64,000 bases of DNA, taken from Quercus robur. Taxonomy: Eukaryota > Streptophyta > Magnoliopsida > Fagales > Fagaceae. The DNA is taken from the NCBI RefSeq assembly GCF_932294415.1, contig NC_065538.1, forward strand, positions 13,646,330-13,710,329. The letters are read 5' to 3'. Positions 21,603-33,600 of the stretch are shown one piece after another. The notes beneath the pieces are model-generated. The model worked only from the letters and a program-made list of their open reading frames with translations, did not search any database and was not told the DNA's origin. The first letter of the stretch is position 1. Each line of letters begins with the position of its first letter. The position numbers were made by a program, and so were the translations under genes.

Positions 21603-24600
21603 AACAGTAGGACATTCACAAAAATCAACATTCAAAAAATATCATTAAAAAAAAAGGTGCAGAGATCAAAATACAGATGAGCAAATAGCAATCAAAAGTA
21701 GCTATTTTTAATTTTGAATTGTAGCAAGAGAGAGAGAGAGTCCTTTATGTTCATTAAGTCCAAAACTTCCCGTAAAATTGAAGCCTTCAACGACTTGAAT
21801 AGCAATAGAAGGTATAGGAGAGTAATGTTAGCACTTTAAGAATTGTCTGTAAGATGGGGCTGCCAAGAGGAGAGGCTCAGAATGATGTAGCTAGAATATC
21901 CGATTGATCATCCCAAGCATAGGAGGCCCGGCTACCTCAAATTAGCCAGAAAATTTTGTTCTCTTCTTTCCTTTCTCTGATTAGTATGGGTGGTTCTCGA
22001 AGTTTTTTTATTGAATCAAAGCTTTTTCAGTTGGTGGTCGAGGAAGGGGGAAATTTTTTCTCTCTAAGGATTTTTGAAAGGGGTAAATATTTCATGCAAT
22101 CCGTTTTTATGAGCAAGAATGCGGCACAATGGCTTATGAATAATATTGAACACTGATCAGAGTCAATCCCAAGCAGTTTTTTACACTCAGGGAAGGTAAT
22201 ACTGCTTACACGTTGCAATGTGGTTCCAACACCTATGGTCAATTCTTAGCAGTGACAGAACTCAAAGTAGGCGGGCAAAGGAGAGCTATCATTATCCCTG
22301 CAGGCAAAGCTCAACAAGGTTGGAGGGTTTCTGGGCTTGAATTAAGAAGGATGTTGGCACCCACACAATATGCTTCAGGTTGTTCGAAATTTATAGCTCA
22401 GCCACATAAACGAAATTCAGAGATTCAATCCTCTTGGTCTTTTGTAGAAGCAGTGAAAGGTCACACGCCGGCGAGGGATATGAAGCAGATACAGCACCCT
22501 GTTACCAGTGATCATGAGAAGCCTCGAATAGTGGAGAAGATAGCGGAAACTCCGAGATTCAATCATACTAAATCGTTAGCAATAGAATATCCGGTTGGCA
22601 AACCATGTGATCAGGTGGTGGAAGATGATTTTCAGGTCGGTAAAGCTTGGCCGACAGTCGTGGGTGCTGCGAAAGGGAGGTTTCGGAGCATTAATGTGGG
22701 GAAGAAATTAGAGGAGAAAATTCCAGCAATGAATAAAAGCAGATTTCCTTTAAGATTTAATTTGAATTCAAATGACATTAATGCTGGGAAGGGGCGAGAA
22801 ATCAGGAACTCACGCTGGACAGGGGAAGGATTGGTTGTGGAATTGAAGGAGAATGGAAGAAGGCGTGTTTCATGGGATTGTGCCAGGGGCGGATTTCATA
22901 GCTTTAAATGGGTAGCATGGGAAATTAAAGCTCCATCTCCTGAGTATGTGAGTTTGGGCCAAAAGGATTTGGAAGCCCAAAACACCTTAGTTGGTAAGAC
23001 TAAAGACTCTTTGGACCCATGTGAGACTAGCCCGTTAGTGTTTGAAATTGGTGAATGCTCTGAGCCTGGTTTCAGCCAAAATCCTTCAAGCCCGAAAGTG
23101 ATTGAGGCTGAAAATATATTGTGTCCTTCAGCCCCAAAGCCAGACATACCTGGAAAGTCTTTTATGGAACATGAGAGCTCTGTTTTTGGGTCAACAGCAA
23201 CTGAAATGTCTCCAACGGTAGCAGAGATGTCCATATCGGTGCCAGCGGAACTCAACAATAGCGACGGTGATGCTCAGGAGATGTCGATCAGCCAGGCCCA
23301 GCTTCCCGTTTTGCCGGTCTTGACAGCGGTGGAGTCCCGGTCTTCTCCGGTTGAGTCACAAGTGGGGTGTGAAGAAAAGGTGGCTTCGGAAATTGTTGAA
23401 ATTGAGTCTCCAAAAGTCTTCTCCGAGGAGGGGACCCATAATTCTCGTCCCACGATTAGGGAGTTGGTTGGAGATTTGGATAAGTCATGGGGTAATTCTA
23501 AAGATTGGATGTTGGAATTGAGTGATGGTAGGCAGATAGTGATTCCATTGTCGCTTTATCGGTCTCCAGATAGTGGGTCTCCAGATAGCGGGTCAGAGTG
23601 CTCAATCATTGAAGGAGAAGTTGTACCAGGTAATAAATCTCTTGCCATTGAGGGCCAAATTGTTAGTTGGGCAGATGAGTGTGATGGTGTGATAGATTCT
23701 TTGTCTGTTGTTACTAGGTCAGAGGATGAGCTGTGGGAAGTTGATGTAAGGTCGATGACTTGGGAGAGAGGTGGGGAGCCTCTAGTTGTGGTACCTTTGG
23801 CCACTGAAATTCCGTTGGAGGATGAACACAATACAGTGAAGGAGTGTGGGTGTGAGGAGAAAGTTGATAGCAAATAGTTATCACAGTGGGTAACCAATCA
23901 AATTAAGGCGTTTAGGAAATCTGTGGGGACTTCATTGGAGGGCTTTGAGGAGCAAATTACGGGTCTGTTGTTAGCCTTAAAAGGCCAGGAAAAAGGATAA
24001 ACAACGGCATGAGGTAGATAGTCAGAGGAAGGTGGTTAAATCGGGGCAAAAGGGTCATCAGGAATTGAAAAACTTAATGACTTCTTTGAACGTTGAGTAT
24101 GGGTCAGCTAAGAGAAGGAGTATTAGTAGTGAGCGGGCTGTGGTGTTGTATCAATGAATGTGAAGATTATTTCTTGGAATGTTGAGGGTTGAATGAGCAG
24201 GATAAAAGGCTTCGGGTCAGAAATTTGATTAGGAGTTGGAGGCCAGATATTGTATGTCTTCAAGAAACTAAAATGGAATTGATAACCAGAGTTGTGTTTC
24301 GAAGTCTGTGGGGTGGCCAACATGTTGATTGGTCATATTTAGGTTCTTGTGGAGCTTCTGGAGGGGTGTTACTGATGTGGGACACACGGGTTGTGGACAA
24401 AGTGGAGGAAGCAGTGGGACGTTTTTCAGTTTCTTGTAAGTTTAGAAGTGTGGTAGATCAGTTTGTATGGGCATTTACTGGACTTTATGGTCCTAATTTA
24501 GCGGGTGATAGAAGGTTTTTATGAGAGGAATTATCTGGGTTGAGCAGTTGGTGGACTGTGCCATGGTGTGTGGGAGGTGATTTTAATGTGGTAAGATTCC

Positions 24601-27600
24601 CTTCTGAACGTGCTCGTGCTACTGCGTTTACTGCTGCTATGCGTGAGTTTTCTGAGTTTATTTCAGAGCAAGGTCTAATTGATATCCCGTTGGAAGGGGG
24701 AACTTTTACTTGGTCTAATTCTCGTGAAGTTGCATCGAAGGCTAGGCTGGACATATTCTTATTCTCTCCAGATTGGGAGGATAAGTTCCCTACTGTTTGC
24801 CAGCGAAGAATGTCGAGGCTCTTATCAGATCATTTTCTGATTGTCTTGGAAGGTGGATCCTTTCATAGGGGCAGGAGGCCGTTTCAATTTGAAAATATGT
24901 GGCTTAAGGATGAGGGTTTTGTGGAAAGGGTGCGATCTTGGTGGGAATCTTATCATTTGCATGGGGCTCCGAGTTTTGTGTTGGCTAACAAACTAAAGCT
25001 TCTGAAACATGATTTGAAAAAATGGAATGTAGAGGTTTTTGGTAATGTAGAAGAACGGGGGAAACAATTGTGGAAGGATCTTAGTGTTCTAGAGACTATT
25101 GAGGATAGTCGTGGTCTAACAGAAAAGGAAAAGCTGGAGTTGGAAAGGATCTGAGGGGAGTTAGAGAAAGCTTCTCTTTTGGAAGAAATTTGTTGGAGAC
25201 AAAAATCTAGAGTTCTTTGTATTAGAGAAGGTGACAGGAATACTAAGTTCTTTCATCGTGTAGCCAATTCTCACAGGAGATTTAACTCAATTGAAAGGCT
25301 TATGGTAGATGGAGAATTGTCTTCAGATCCGGAGGCCATAGCAGAGTGTATCTCTCGTTTTTATAGGCAGCTTTATTCTAAAAATGAGACCCATAGACCT
25401 GTCCTAGATGATGTGGAATTCTCTAGAATCTCAGAGGAAGATGCTCTTTGGTTAGATAGGCCTTTTGATGAGGATGAGGTGTTTGGAGTGATTAATGGGT
25501 TCAATGGTGATAAGGCTCCTGGTCCGGATGGTTTTTCCATGGCTTTTTTCCAGTCTTGCTGGAGTGTTTTGAAGAAAGAGATTATGGATGTGTTTCAGAA
25601 CTTCCATACTCAAGCTGTGTTTGAAAAGAGTCTTAATGCCTCATTTCTTGCCCTTCTTCCTAAAAAGGTTGATGCTATGGAGGTTAAGGATTTCCGGCCA
25701 ATTAGTTTAGTTGGTGGGATTTACAAGATTATTTCAAAGGTGTTGGCTAATCGGTTTCGAAGGGTTGCACATGGGCTTATTTCAAATTCGCAGAATGCCT
25801 TCGTGAAAGGTCGACAAATTTTGGATTCCGTCCTAATTGCTGCTGAATGTATTGATAGTAGACTGAAGACAGGGATTCCAGGGGTGTTGTGTAAGTTGGA
25901 TGTGGAGAAGGCGTATGACCATGTGAATTGGGGTTTTCTGATGTATATGCTCCAACGTTGTGGGTTTTCAGAGAAGTGGAGAAAATGGATAATGTGTTGC
26001 ATTTCTACAGTTAAATTTTCCATTCTGATTAATGGTAGTCCTTCGGATTTCTTTGGCAGCTCTAGGGGGATTCGACAAGGGGACCCTTTATCCCCGTTGC
26101 TATTTGATGTTGTCATGGAGGCTTTGAGCCGTGTGTTGGATGTGGCTACAAATACTGGACAGTTGTCGGGATTTTATGTAGGTAATACGGCTGGTATTTC
26201 GATGATGGTGACTCACCTCTTATTCGCAAATGACACCCTTATTTTCTGTGATGCTGTCCCTAATCAGTTAGTTATTTTAAGGGAGATACTGACTAGATTT
26301 GAGGAGGTTTCAGGTTTAAGAATTAATTTGGGGAAATCAGAGATAGTTCCAGTTGGAGATGTGCACAATCTGGATGATCTAGTGGGATTATTAGGGTGTA
26401 GGCATTCTTCCCTTCCTTTTAAATATTTGGGCCTTCCTTTAGGTGCAAAATTCAAGGAGCTCTCAGTATGGAATCCTATTTTAAAGAAGATGGAGCGGAG
26501 ACTAGCAGGTTGGAAGAGGCTTTATCTATCTAAAGGGGGTAAGGTAACTCTTATTAAAAGTACTCTTTCCTCCTTACCTACTTATTTTCTTTCCATTCTT
26601 CCTATTCCAAGGAAGGTGGCTAATCGCATTGAGAAATTACAAAGAGATTTTCTTTGGAGTGGTATTAGTGGTGATTCTAAATTACACCTAGTGAAATGGG
26701 CTGAGGTTTGTAGGCCTGTGCAGGTTGGGGGGCTAGGTATAAGACGTTTGAGAAGTTTTAACTCTGCCTTGTTAGGCAAGTGGTTATGGAGGTATGGTAT
26801 AGAGACAGATGCTTTATGGAGGAAGGTTATAGAGGCGAGATATGGGAATGTTTGGGGTGGTTGGTGCACGAAAAAGGTGACAAGTGCATATGGTGTTAGC
26901 CTTTGGAGGTATATTAGAAATGGCTGGTTGATCTTTTCTAAACTCCTACGGTATGAGGTGGGGGATGGTACTAGAGTGAAGTTTTGGAAGGATGTGTGGT
27001 GTGGGGATTGTACCCTCAAAGAGGCTTTTCCAGAACTTTGCTGTCTTAGTAGGGCAAGAGATGCTTCAGTGGCAGAGGTGATGGGTTGGTCTGGTGGGAG
27101 GATTCATTGGGATGTTAGATTTCGTCATCCACCTCAAGATTGGGAGCAAGAATCTTTTGATCGGTTTATGGGCATTGTCTACTCTTTGATTGCGAGGGGG
27201 GTTGGCCCTGACAAAGTTTGTTGGAAAACAACTAGGAGTAGAGGTTTTGAGGTTAGAGGATTCTATCTTCCTTTCTACCCTTCTACTCTTACTTCTTTCC
27301 CTTGGAGAATGGTGTGGCAATCAAAGGTTCCTCCAAGGGTAGCTTTTTTCTCATGGTCTGCTTCCTTAGGTAAAATTCTTACAACAGATAACCTTTGCAA
27401 AAGGCGAATTATTGTTCTTGATTGGTGTTATATGTGTAAGAGGTGTGGGGAGTCAGTGGATCACCTTCTTCTTCATTGCCCCATAGCTTTTGAGTTGTGG
27501 TCTTTGGTGTTTTGTTTGTTTGGAATTCACTGGGTTATGCCACATAAGGTAATTGAGGTGTTTGAATCTTGGCAAGGTAAGTTTGGGCGTCACCGCAATA

Positions 27601-30600
27601 TAGGCCTTTGGAGACTAGTGCCGCATTGTTTGATGTGGTGCATTTGGAGTGAAAGGAATGCTAGATGTTTTGAGGGATGTGAACGGTCCTTGCTAGAGAT
27701 TAAATCTTTTTTCTGTCACACTCTCCTTGCTTGGAGTGTGGCTTTATCGCATTTTACTTGTTCTTCCATTCCAATTTTATTTGATCATTGTAATTTTGTT
27801 TCTTGATTTTTGCCCCCACAGTACATCCCCAATGTACTCGGGTTGGCTACTTTTTTAATAAAATTTTTCGTTATCTATCAAAAAAAAAAAAAAAAAAAAT
27901 TTTGAATTGTCATTGCTATCGTATATAACAAAAGAAAGTCATGACTTAAGCCAATAAATTGAAGATATAATTTTTTTTTTCTTTTTTTTTAGGGGAATGT
28001 CTAGATAAGAACTACCACCCCTGACACAAGTTTTCCTCCTGTGTGGAGCTCTTTTTATTTTTGTTTTGAGGGAGATAGGGGACAACAGACCTAAGAATGA
28101 GAAGGCATAAAGAAACTTCAGTCATCTCTCTCTCTCTCTCTCTCTTTGATACCCTAATATATCGTGTACACTATGACATAGCTGTCTAAGTAACTTTTAT
28201 CACTCATTATTACGTTCATCTCCTTATCAACCACATCACTTTTATGTTTTCTCCCTGTTTTCAGAAAGGAAAGAATCACTATTGAGCTAAATCTCAGCAA
28301 AACACTAAAACTACCAGGGAGAGAGATTGCTGTGAAGGATGGTCACTACAAATTGAAACCATTAACATCAACTTGTCTTAAATATTATCCATAGAATGAC
28401 AAAACTTGTTAAGGTTCAGTGACAGTTGCAACCCCTTGAAATAGGAGACAATGTAATTCGATTATCAAACCAATGTTAAAACCTAGAAATCAATTTGAGA
28501 TATGAAGCCACAAGTAATGAACTAAGACTAGTTATTGAATCTACGGAATTATACTATGCTAGGCATTTATCTTGGTTTACTCATGGACTCATTTAAAACT
28601 TCTCCTTTATAATTACATCCATGTGAATGGGTCTTAACATTCTAATCCAACCAATATAAAGGTACGTACAGTAAGGCATGACTATGAAGTCTAAAGCTAT
28701 CAAAGCATGTTTTAGTTCATAGAAGATGCTACCAACTCAAAGCTAGAGAACTAGATATTGCCATCTATCTAAATTGGTCAAATTTCTGTTATGACATTGA
28801 AGCCTAAAAAGAGAAATTTTCTGCTGACTACAGTATTATATTATTATCTTGATTCGTGTTTATCAAAAATTATCTTGTTTCTTATTGGTCTTCCTCCTGT
28901 CCTCTTAAAGTGTACCTTTGGTCTCCAATTGGAAATCATTTTTTAGAGAAATTATCCCCCAGTTTTGTCTGCAGTTTGGGCTAGCACTTAACATACATTT
29001 TTCTTGCTGCCTTGAACTCTCTGAACATGTTTCTAAACTACCTAACTTGTTGAACCATTTAGTATGGCTGGCCAAATTATTCATCAACATATATTTTTGA
29101 ACATATCAAATATGTTAGACCTATTTCATCTCCTTTTTTTTAAAATTGAACATATCAAATATGGTAGCCCTATTTCATCCCTTTTTTGTTAAATCACGTT
29201 ATCCTATTCATTTACCCTATTCTTTTAGGTGGAACCTATTATCACACAGAACAGAGTGGATGCAGAAAGAAGAGTTATAGAACCTGGATACTATTTTGTG
29301 TGTGTGTGTTAAGATTGTAGTAGGACATACTGAAAGTGAACCAGGTTGCTCTTTGTCGTCCTTTTGAAACCATGACCTCCACCCTCTGATAATATTATGG
29401 CCCACACATGAGAGGAAGTGTTCAAATTAAAGTAAAATGAGTAAATTCATTATTTTCTACTAGCCTAAGCTTTTGGGAGAATTGGTCATTTATCATGATA
29501 TCAAAGCAGAAGATCCTGAATTCGATTCATGTCTTCACTCTACCTTTCATTTAAAATGTTAAAAATCCCACATGTTGGACCCCACTTATTAAGGGGAAGT
29601 TTAAACCCACATGTGATGAGGAGTGTTAGAATTATGGTTAAATGATTAAATTCACAATTTTCTAGTAGCTTAAGTTTTTGTGAGAATTGGTAATTTATTA
29701 CCCTCCACCTCCTTAGAAAGGAATGAAAAGGATCCTTAAATGATATTTCATCTATTCTCCTGTTTGGGAGTTTAGAGAAAAAGAATGGAATGGCTATAGG
29801 AAAGTATATTCCATTCCATTCTCTTCCCCCCCCCCCCCCCCCACCCCACCCCCAAAAAAAAAAAACAAAAAGAGTTCCTTACAAAAGTTAGAGAAACGCT
29901 TATTCCTTTAATAAAAAGGAGGTAAAATTCAATTTTATCCATATCTAAAGAAAAGACAAATAAAACGTAAAAGGCATACTAGTAAAATTATATATTTCAT
30001 TCTTTTCCATTCTATTTTTTTATAAACTCTCAAACATAGTGTTAGGTTGTTTCTCTTCAACAAAATCCCCTTCTATCTTGGTTAATGCAACCCATGTTTC
30101 TCCCTTTCTCTCCCCACCCCCACCCCCCTCTTAACTGAGTGCAACATATTCCTACATAAACTCCTTCCGCATACAATCCAGCTCATTTTTGCTATATTAA
30201 TACTAAAGTGAAGAATCCTTGGAGTAACATTTCAGTGGAACAAGGAATCCTATTTACATGCTTGCCATGCAAAGCATCAGGTTTCTGTTCTGGCATGGTT
30301 CTCTTCAGAAAGAATATACAGGAAAATGTTATCTTCAAAATTTTATGCTTTCTCCATACTGCAGATCAAATTTATTGCAGTCATACCCTTTCAGCACCTC
30401 ATGGATATACAGATACATGATTCTTTCATAAATCAAATGTAGCCAAATAAAACTTGTCATGGAGTGCTTAAAAAGAGCAAATTTCTGTGCATGTAACTTG
30501 ATAAGATCATGAAATTCAATACCAAGCACAAAACAAAAATCGCAAGCAAGTACAGAAATCAAACCTTAAGAGTCATGTAATCACGACTAAGTATATATCT

Positions 30601-33600
30601 TCCATCCTTTCCAAATTTAATATCTGAGATTGAAGCAATTATCTCGGTGAAAAATGATCTAGTACCAGGTGGCTCTGGTTCCTCAAACCTGTATCAAAAG
30701 GATATTACTGGTTAGTCCATGAAGGGTATTAGAGTATTTTTAATCTATATGCTGAGCCCTAGAAGTACTTTTTCTCTATCCTTCTTTTTATTATTATCTG
30801 TAATTACACACACATCAGTGGGTCATGAACCCAGGACATCACCCTCCACCTTACTCTTCCAAGGGGAGGAGATGCCATCTGAGCTAGAGCTCATAGGATT
30901 CTCTATCTCTTTCCCCCCATCTAACATTTTGCAAGCAAATCAGACCACATTTCCTTTTTAAGGCTGCTGCAGAATGACCAAATTAGAGCAAAAACAAGTT
31001 AACACTTACAATTTGGCATGAGAATCACATAAAGCTGATTGCCGCAAATCAATAAGGCGGATTGAACCTTTGGAGCTGCTATATCCTAACATATTGCAAT
31101 GGCTAGGGTGGAATTCTGCTGAAGTTATCACCTCTGCAAGAATAAATAGAATACATATTCAAGGAGAGAACATATCAGAGAACAAAATCTTACGAAAAAG
31201 TAATCAAAAATGAAAACTGTTAGTAGTTTTTCATGTACTGCTTTTAAAATTCCTAAGGACAGCTCAAACTTACGAAAAAAAAAGAGACTGGCAGTGTAGT
31301 GAAAATGAACAACTCACAGGTTTACAAGAGATGTCACACAATGAAAGATATTCCAAAATGTATCTTTTTCTGCCACTAACCAAACTAAGCCAGGTGCAAT
31401 TTCAAATGACCAATTGAGTCTTCTGACCAGCCACAGGCACATGCATGCACCACACATGCAAGTCTGTGACTCTCACATCATGAAATCAATTCTAGTGTGG
31501 AAACATGCATCAGAAAGCATACATTAAAAGAGAGTGGGGCGTTTGATGTTCGGTACTACTACATTGTTTTGCAAGCTCTAAGGGAGATATATTTTCCACA
31601 AAGAGGTATTTGACGTGCCAAAGCTCCAAAGCAGGTCACTTTCTTCACATGGACAGCAGCTTAAAGGAAGATTTTTGACTAATGATATTCTTAAGAAGAA
31701 AGGAATTGTGCTAGTAGATCAGTGTTGTATGTGTAGGTGGGATGGGGAGATGGTGGATCACATGTTACTTCATTGTGAAATCGCTTATGCTATGTGCAGC
31801 TATGTCTTTTGTGTGTTTGAGGTTCAATGGGTGATATTGAGTAGTGATTTATTCTACTCGATGTCAGTGGTACTTTGGATGGTAAAAGGTCTGTACAAGT
31901 AGGCTTGTAGAAAAATATCAGAAAGGTCTGTATGAGACTATGAGTAAGCCTCTTAAAATCTCTTCTCTGCGGTACTTAGTTCCAATGGGCTTGTATTTGG
32001 GGTTTTACGCATTGTATTTCAATTTCTGAATTCTTACAATCCGTTAGCTTTAGTTCTTGAACTTGTTGTATTTGTTTCTTGTTCAGAGTGTTCACCATCG
32101 TGAACACAATGTTCAGTTTTTTCAATATAAGTAATATTACCTATCAAAATAAAAATTCCATCCTACACTCATTTTGAGGTGGGAGCTGGTTCCCAAGTGT
32201 TGTTTTGGAAGTACCATTGGGATAGGAATGGAACCATCCAGGATAGATACCTGAGCAGTTCAGCTTTGCTAGAGATAATGAGGCTTTGGTTTCAGACTAT
32301 TTTGATTGGGTCAACAGCCAGGTGCATTGGAAACCTATCTTCATCCGAGAGGCACAAGACAGGGAGTAGATTCTATGGCCCATTTTTTGGATGATCTGTA
32401 TGCAGTGAAGGTAACCCCTACAGGTCCTGATAGATTGATTTGGCTTCCATCACCTAAGACCAGATTCCAGGTTAAATCTTATAATAGAGTGTTTCGGTAA
32501 GGGCTGTAAATCCTATCCAATTTCCTTGGAAATGCAAATGGAAAACGTTAACCCCGCCAAGAGCTGTGTTCTTTGTTTGGGTGGTGACACTTGCGCATAT
32601 TTTGACAATGGATAATCTCTTAAAGAGGATTGTTATCATATCAGACTGGGGCTGCTGCATATCTGATGGTGAATCAGTGAGTCATCTCCTGCTCCATTTT
32701 CCTATTGCTTGTGACCTGTAGGCTTTCATCCTAGTTGGGATCACTTGGGTCATGCCAAGTTCTGTCATGACTATGTTGGAGTCTTGGAAAGGAGCCTTGA
32801 GTTCCTGTAGATTCAAGGAAATGTGGGTTGCCGCTCCTGCTTGTCTTATGTGGTGCTTGTAGAAGGAGAAGAATCGGCATACATATGAGGGAAAAGCGTA
32901 CTTTGCCTAATCTTAAGTTCTGGTTTCTGAAGACCCTTTATGAATGGGGTTCAAAATCCTTTTATTTTTATTTTTATAAGTAATAAGTTTATTGATATCA
33001 AAAAAGGAACACCCTAGTACACAGGAAGTGTACAAGGGGTCAAACAATCAAGAACAAAAGTTACAAGAATCTAGGAAATCAAGAAAGGAAAAAAATGATT
33101 GGTTCCGCAAGGCAGCCAACCAATCCATTAGAGTTCTAAAGAAAAATAGCTTCAGGTCTGATATGGATCTCTCCTTATCCTCAAAATCCTATACTTTCTC
33201 AGCATATTCTATGATGGAGTTTTTGGATTCTTCTTATTCACCAATAATTTCTAGGCTTCTAGCTTTCTCTCCTTCTCTTTTCCTATTTCTCCTAGTTGTT
33301 ATTCTTTGTTTTTACTGCATACTTGCTGTATATCTGTTTTTAATGAATTGACATAACTTAATTTCTAGACTTCTAGCTTTCTCACCTTTTCTTTTCCTAT
33401 TTCTCCTAGTTGTTATTCTTTGTTTTTACAGCATACTTCCTGTATATCAGTTTTTAATGAAGTGATATATATATATATATATCCCCCTTATGTAAGGTGC
33501 AGGTATTATATAGGGAGCAGAATTATCTTACTTTTAAAGAAGTGGAAGTTTCAGATTTGCAGCTGAAGACCTTTTTCCCTTTTTTTTTTTATTAGTACAA

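Larger units (their letters stand above)
21723..27898 (+). mobile_element. full-length L1-type LINE with target-site duplication
   Basis: A 6.2-kb non-LTR retrotransposon inserted in PP2A intron 9, antisense to the gene. The order is 5' UTR, ORF1, ORF2 (endonuclease, reverse transcriptase, C-terminal zinc-binding region), 3' UTR and a poly(A) tail ending about 27898. A 12-bp duplication, ATTTTGAATTGT, flanks it at 21711-21722 and 27899-27910, fixing both ends. ORFs are damaged by a few frameshifts and stops, so the copy is dead but not very old. Several truncated relatives lie in other PP2A introns. Confidence 0.92.
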
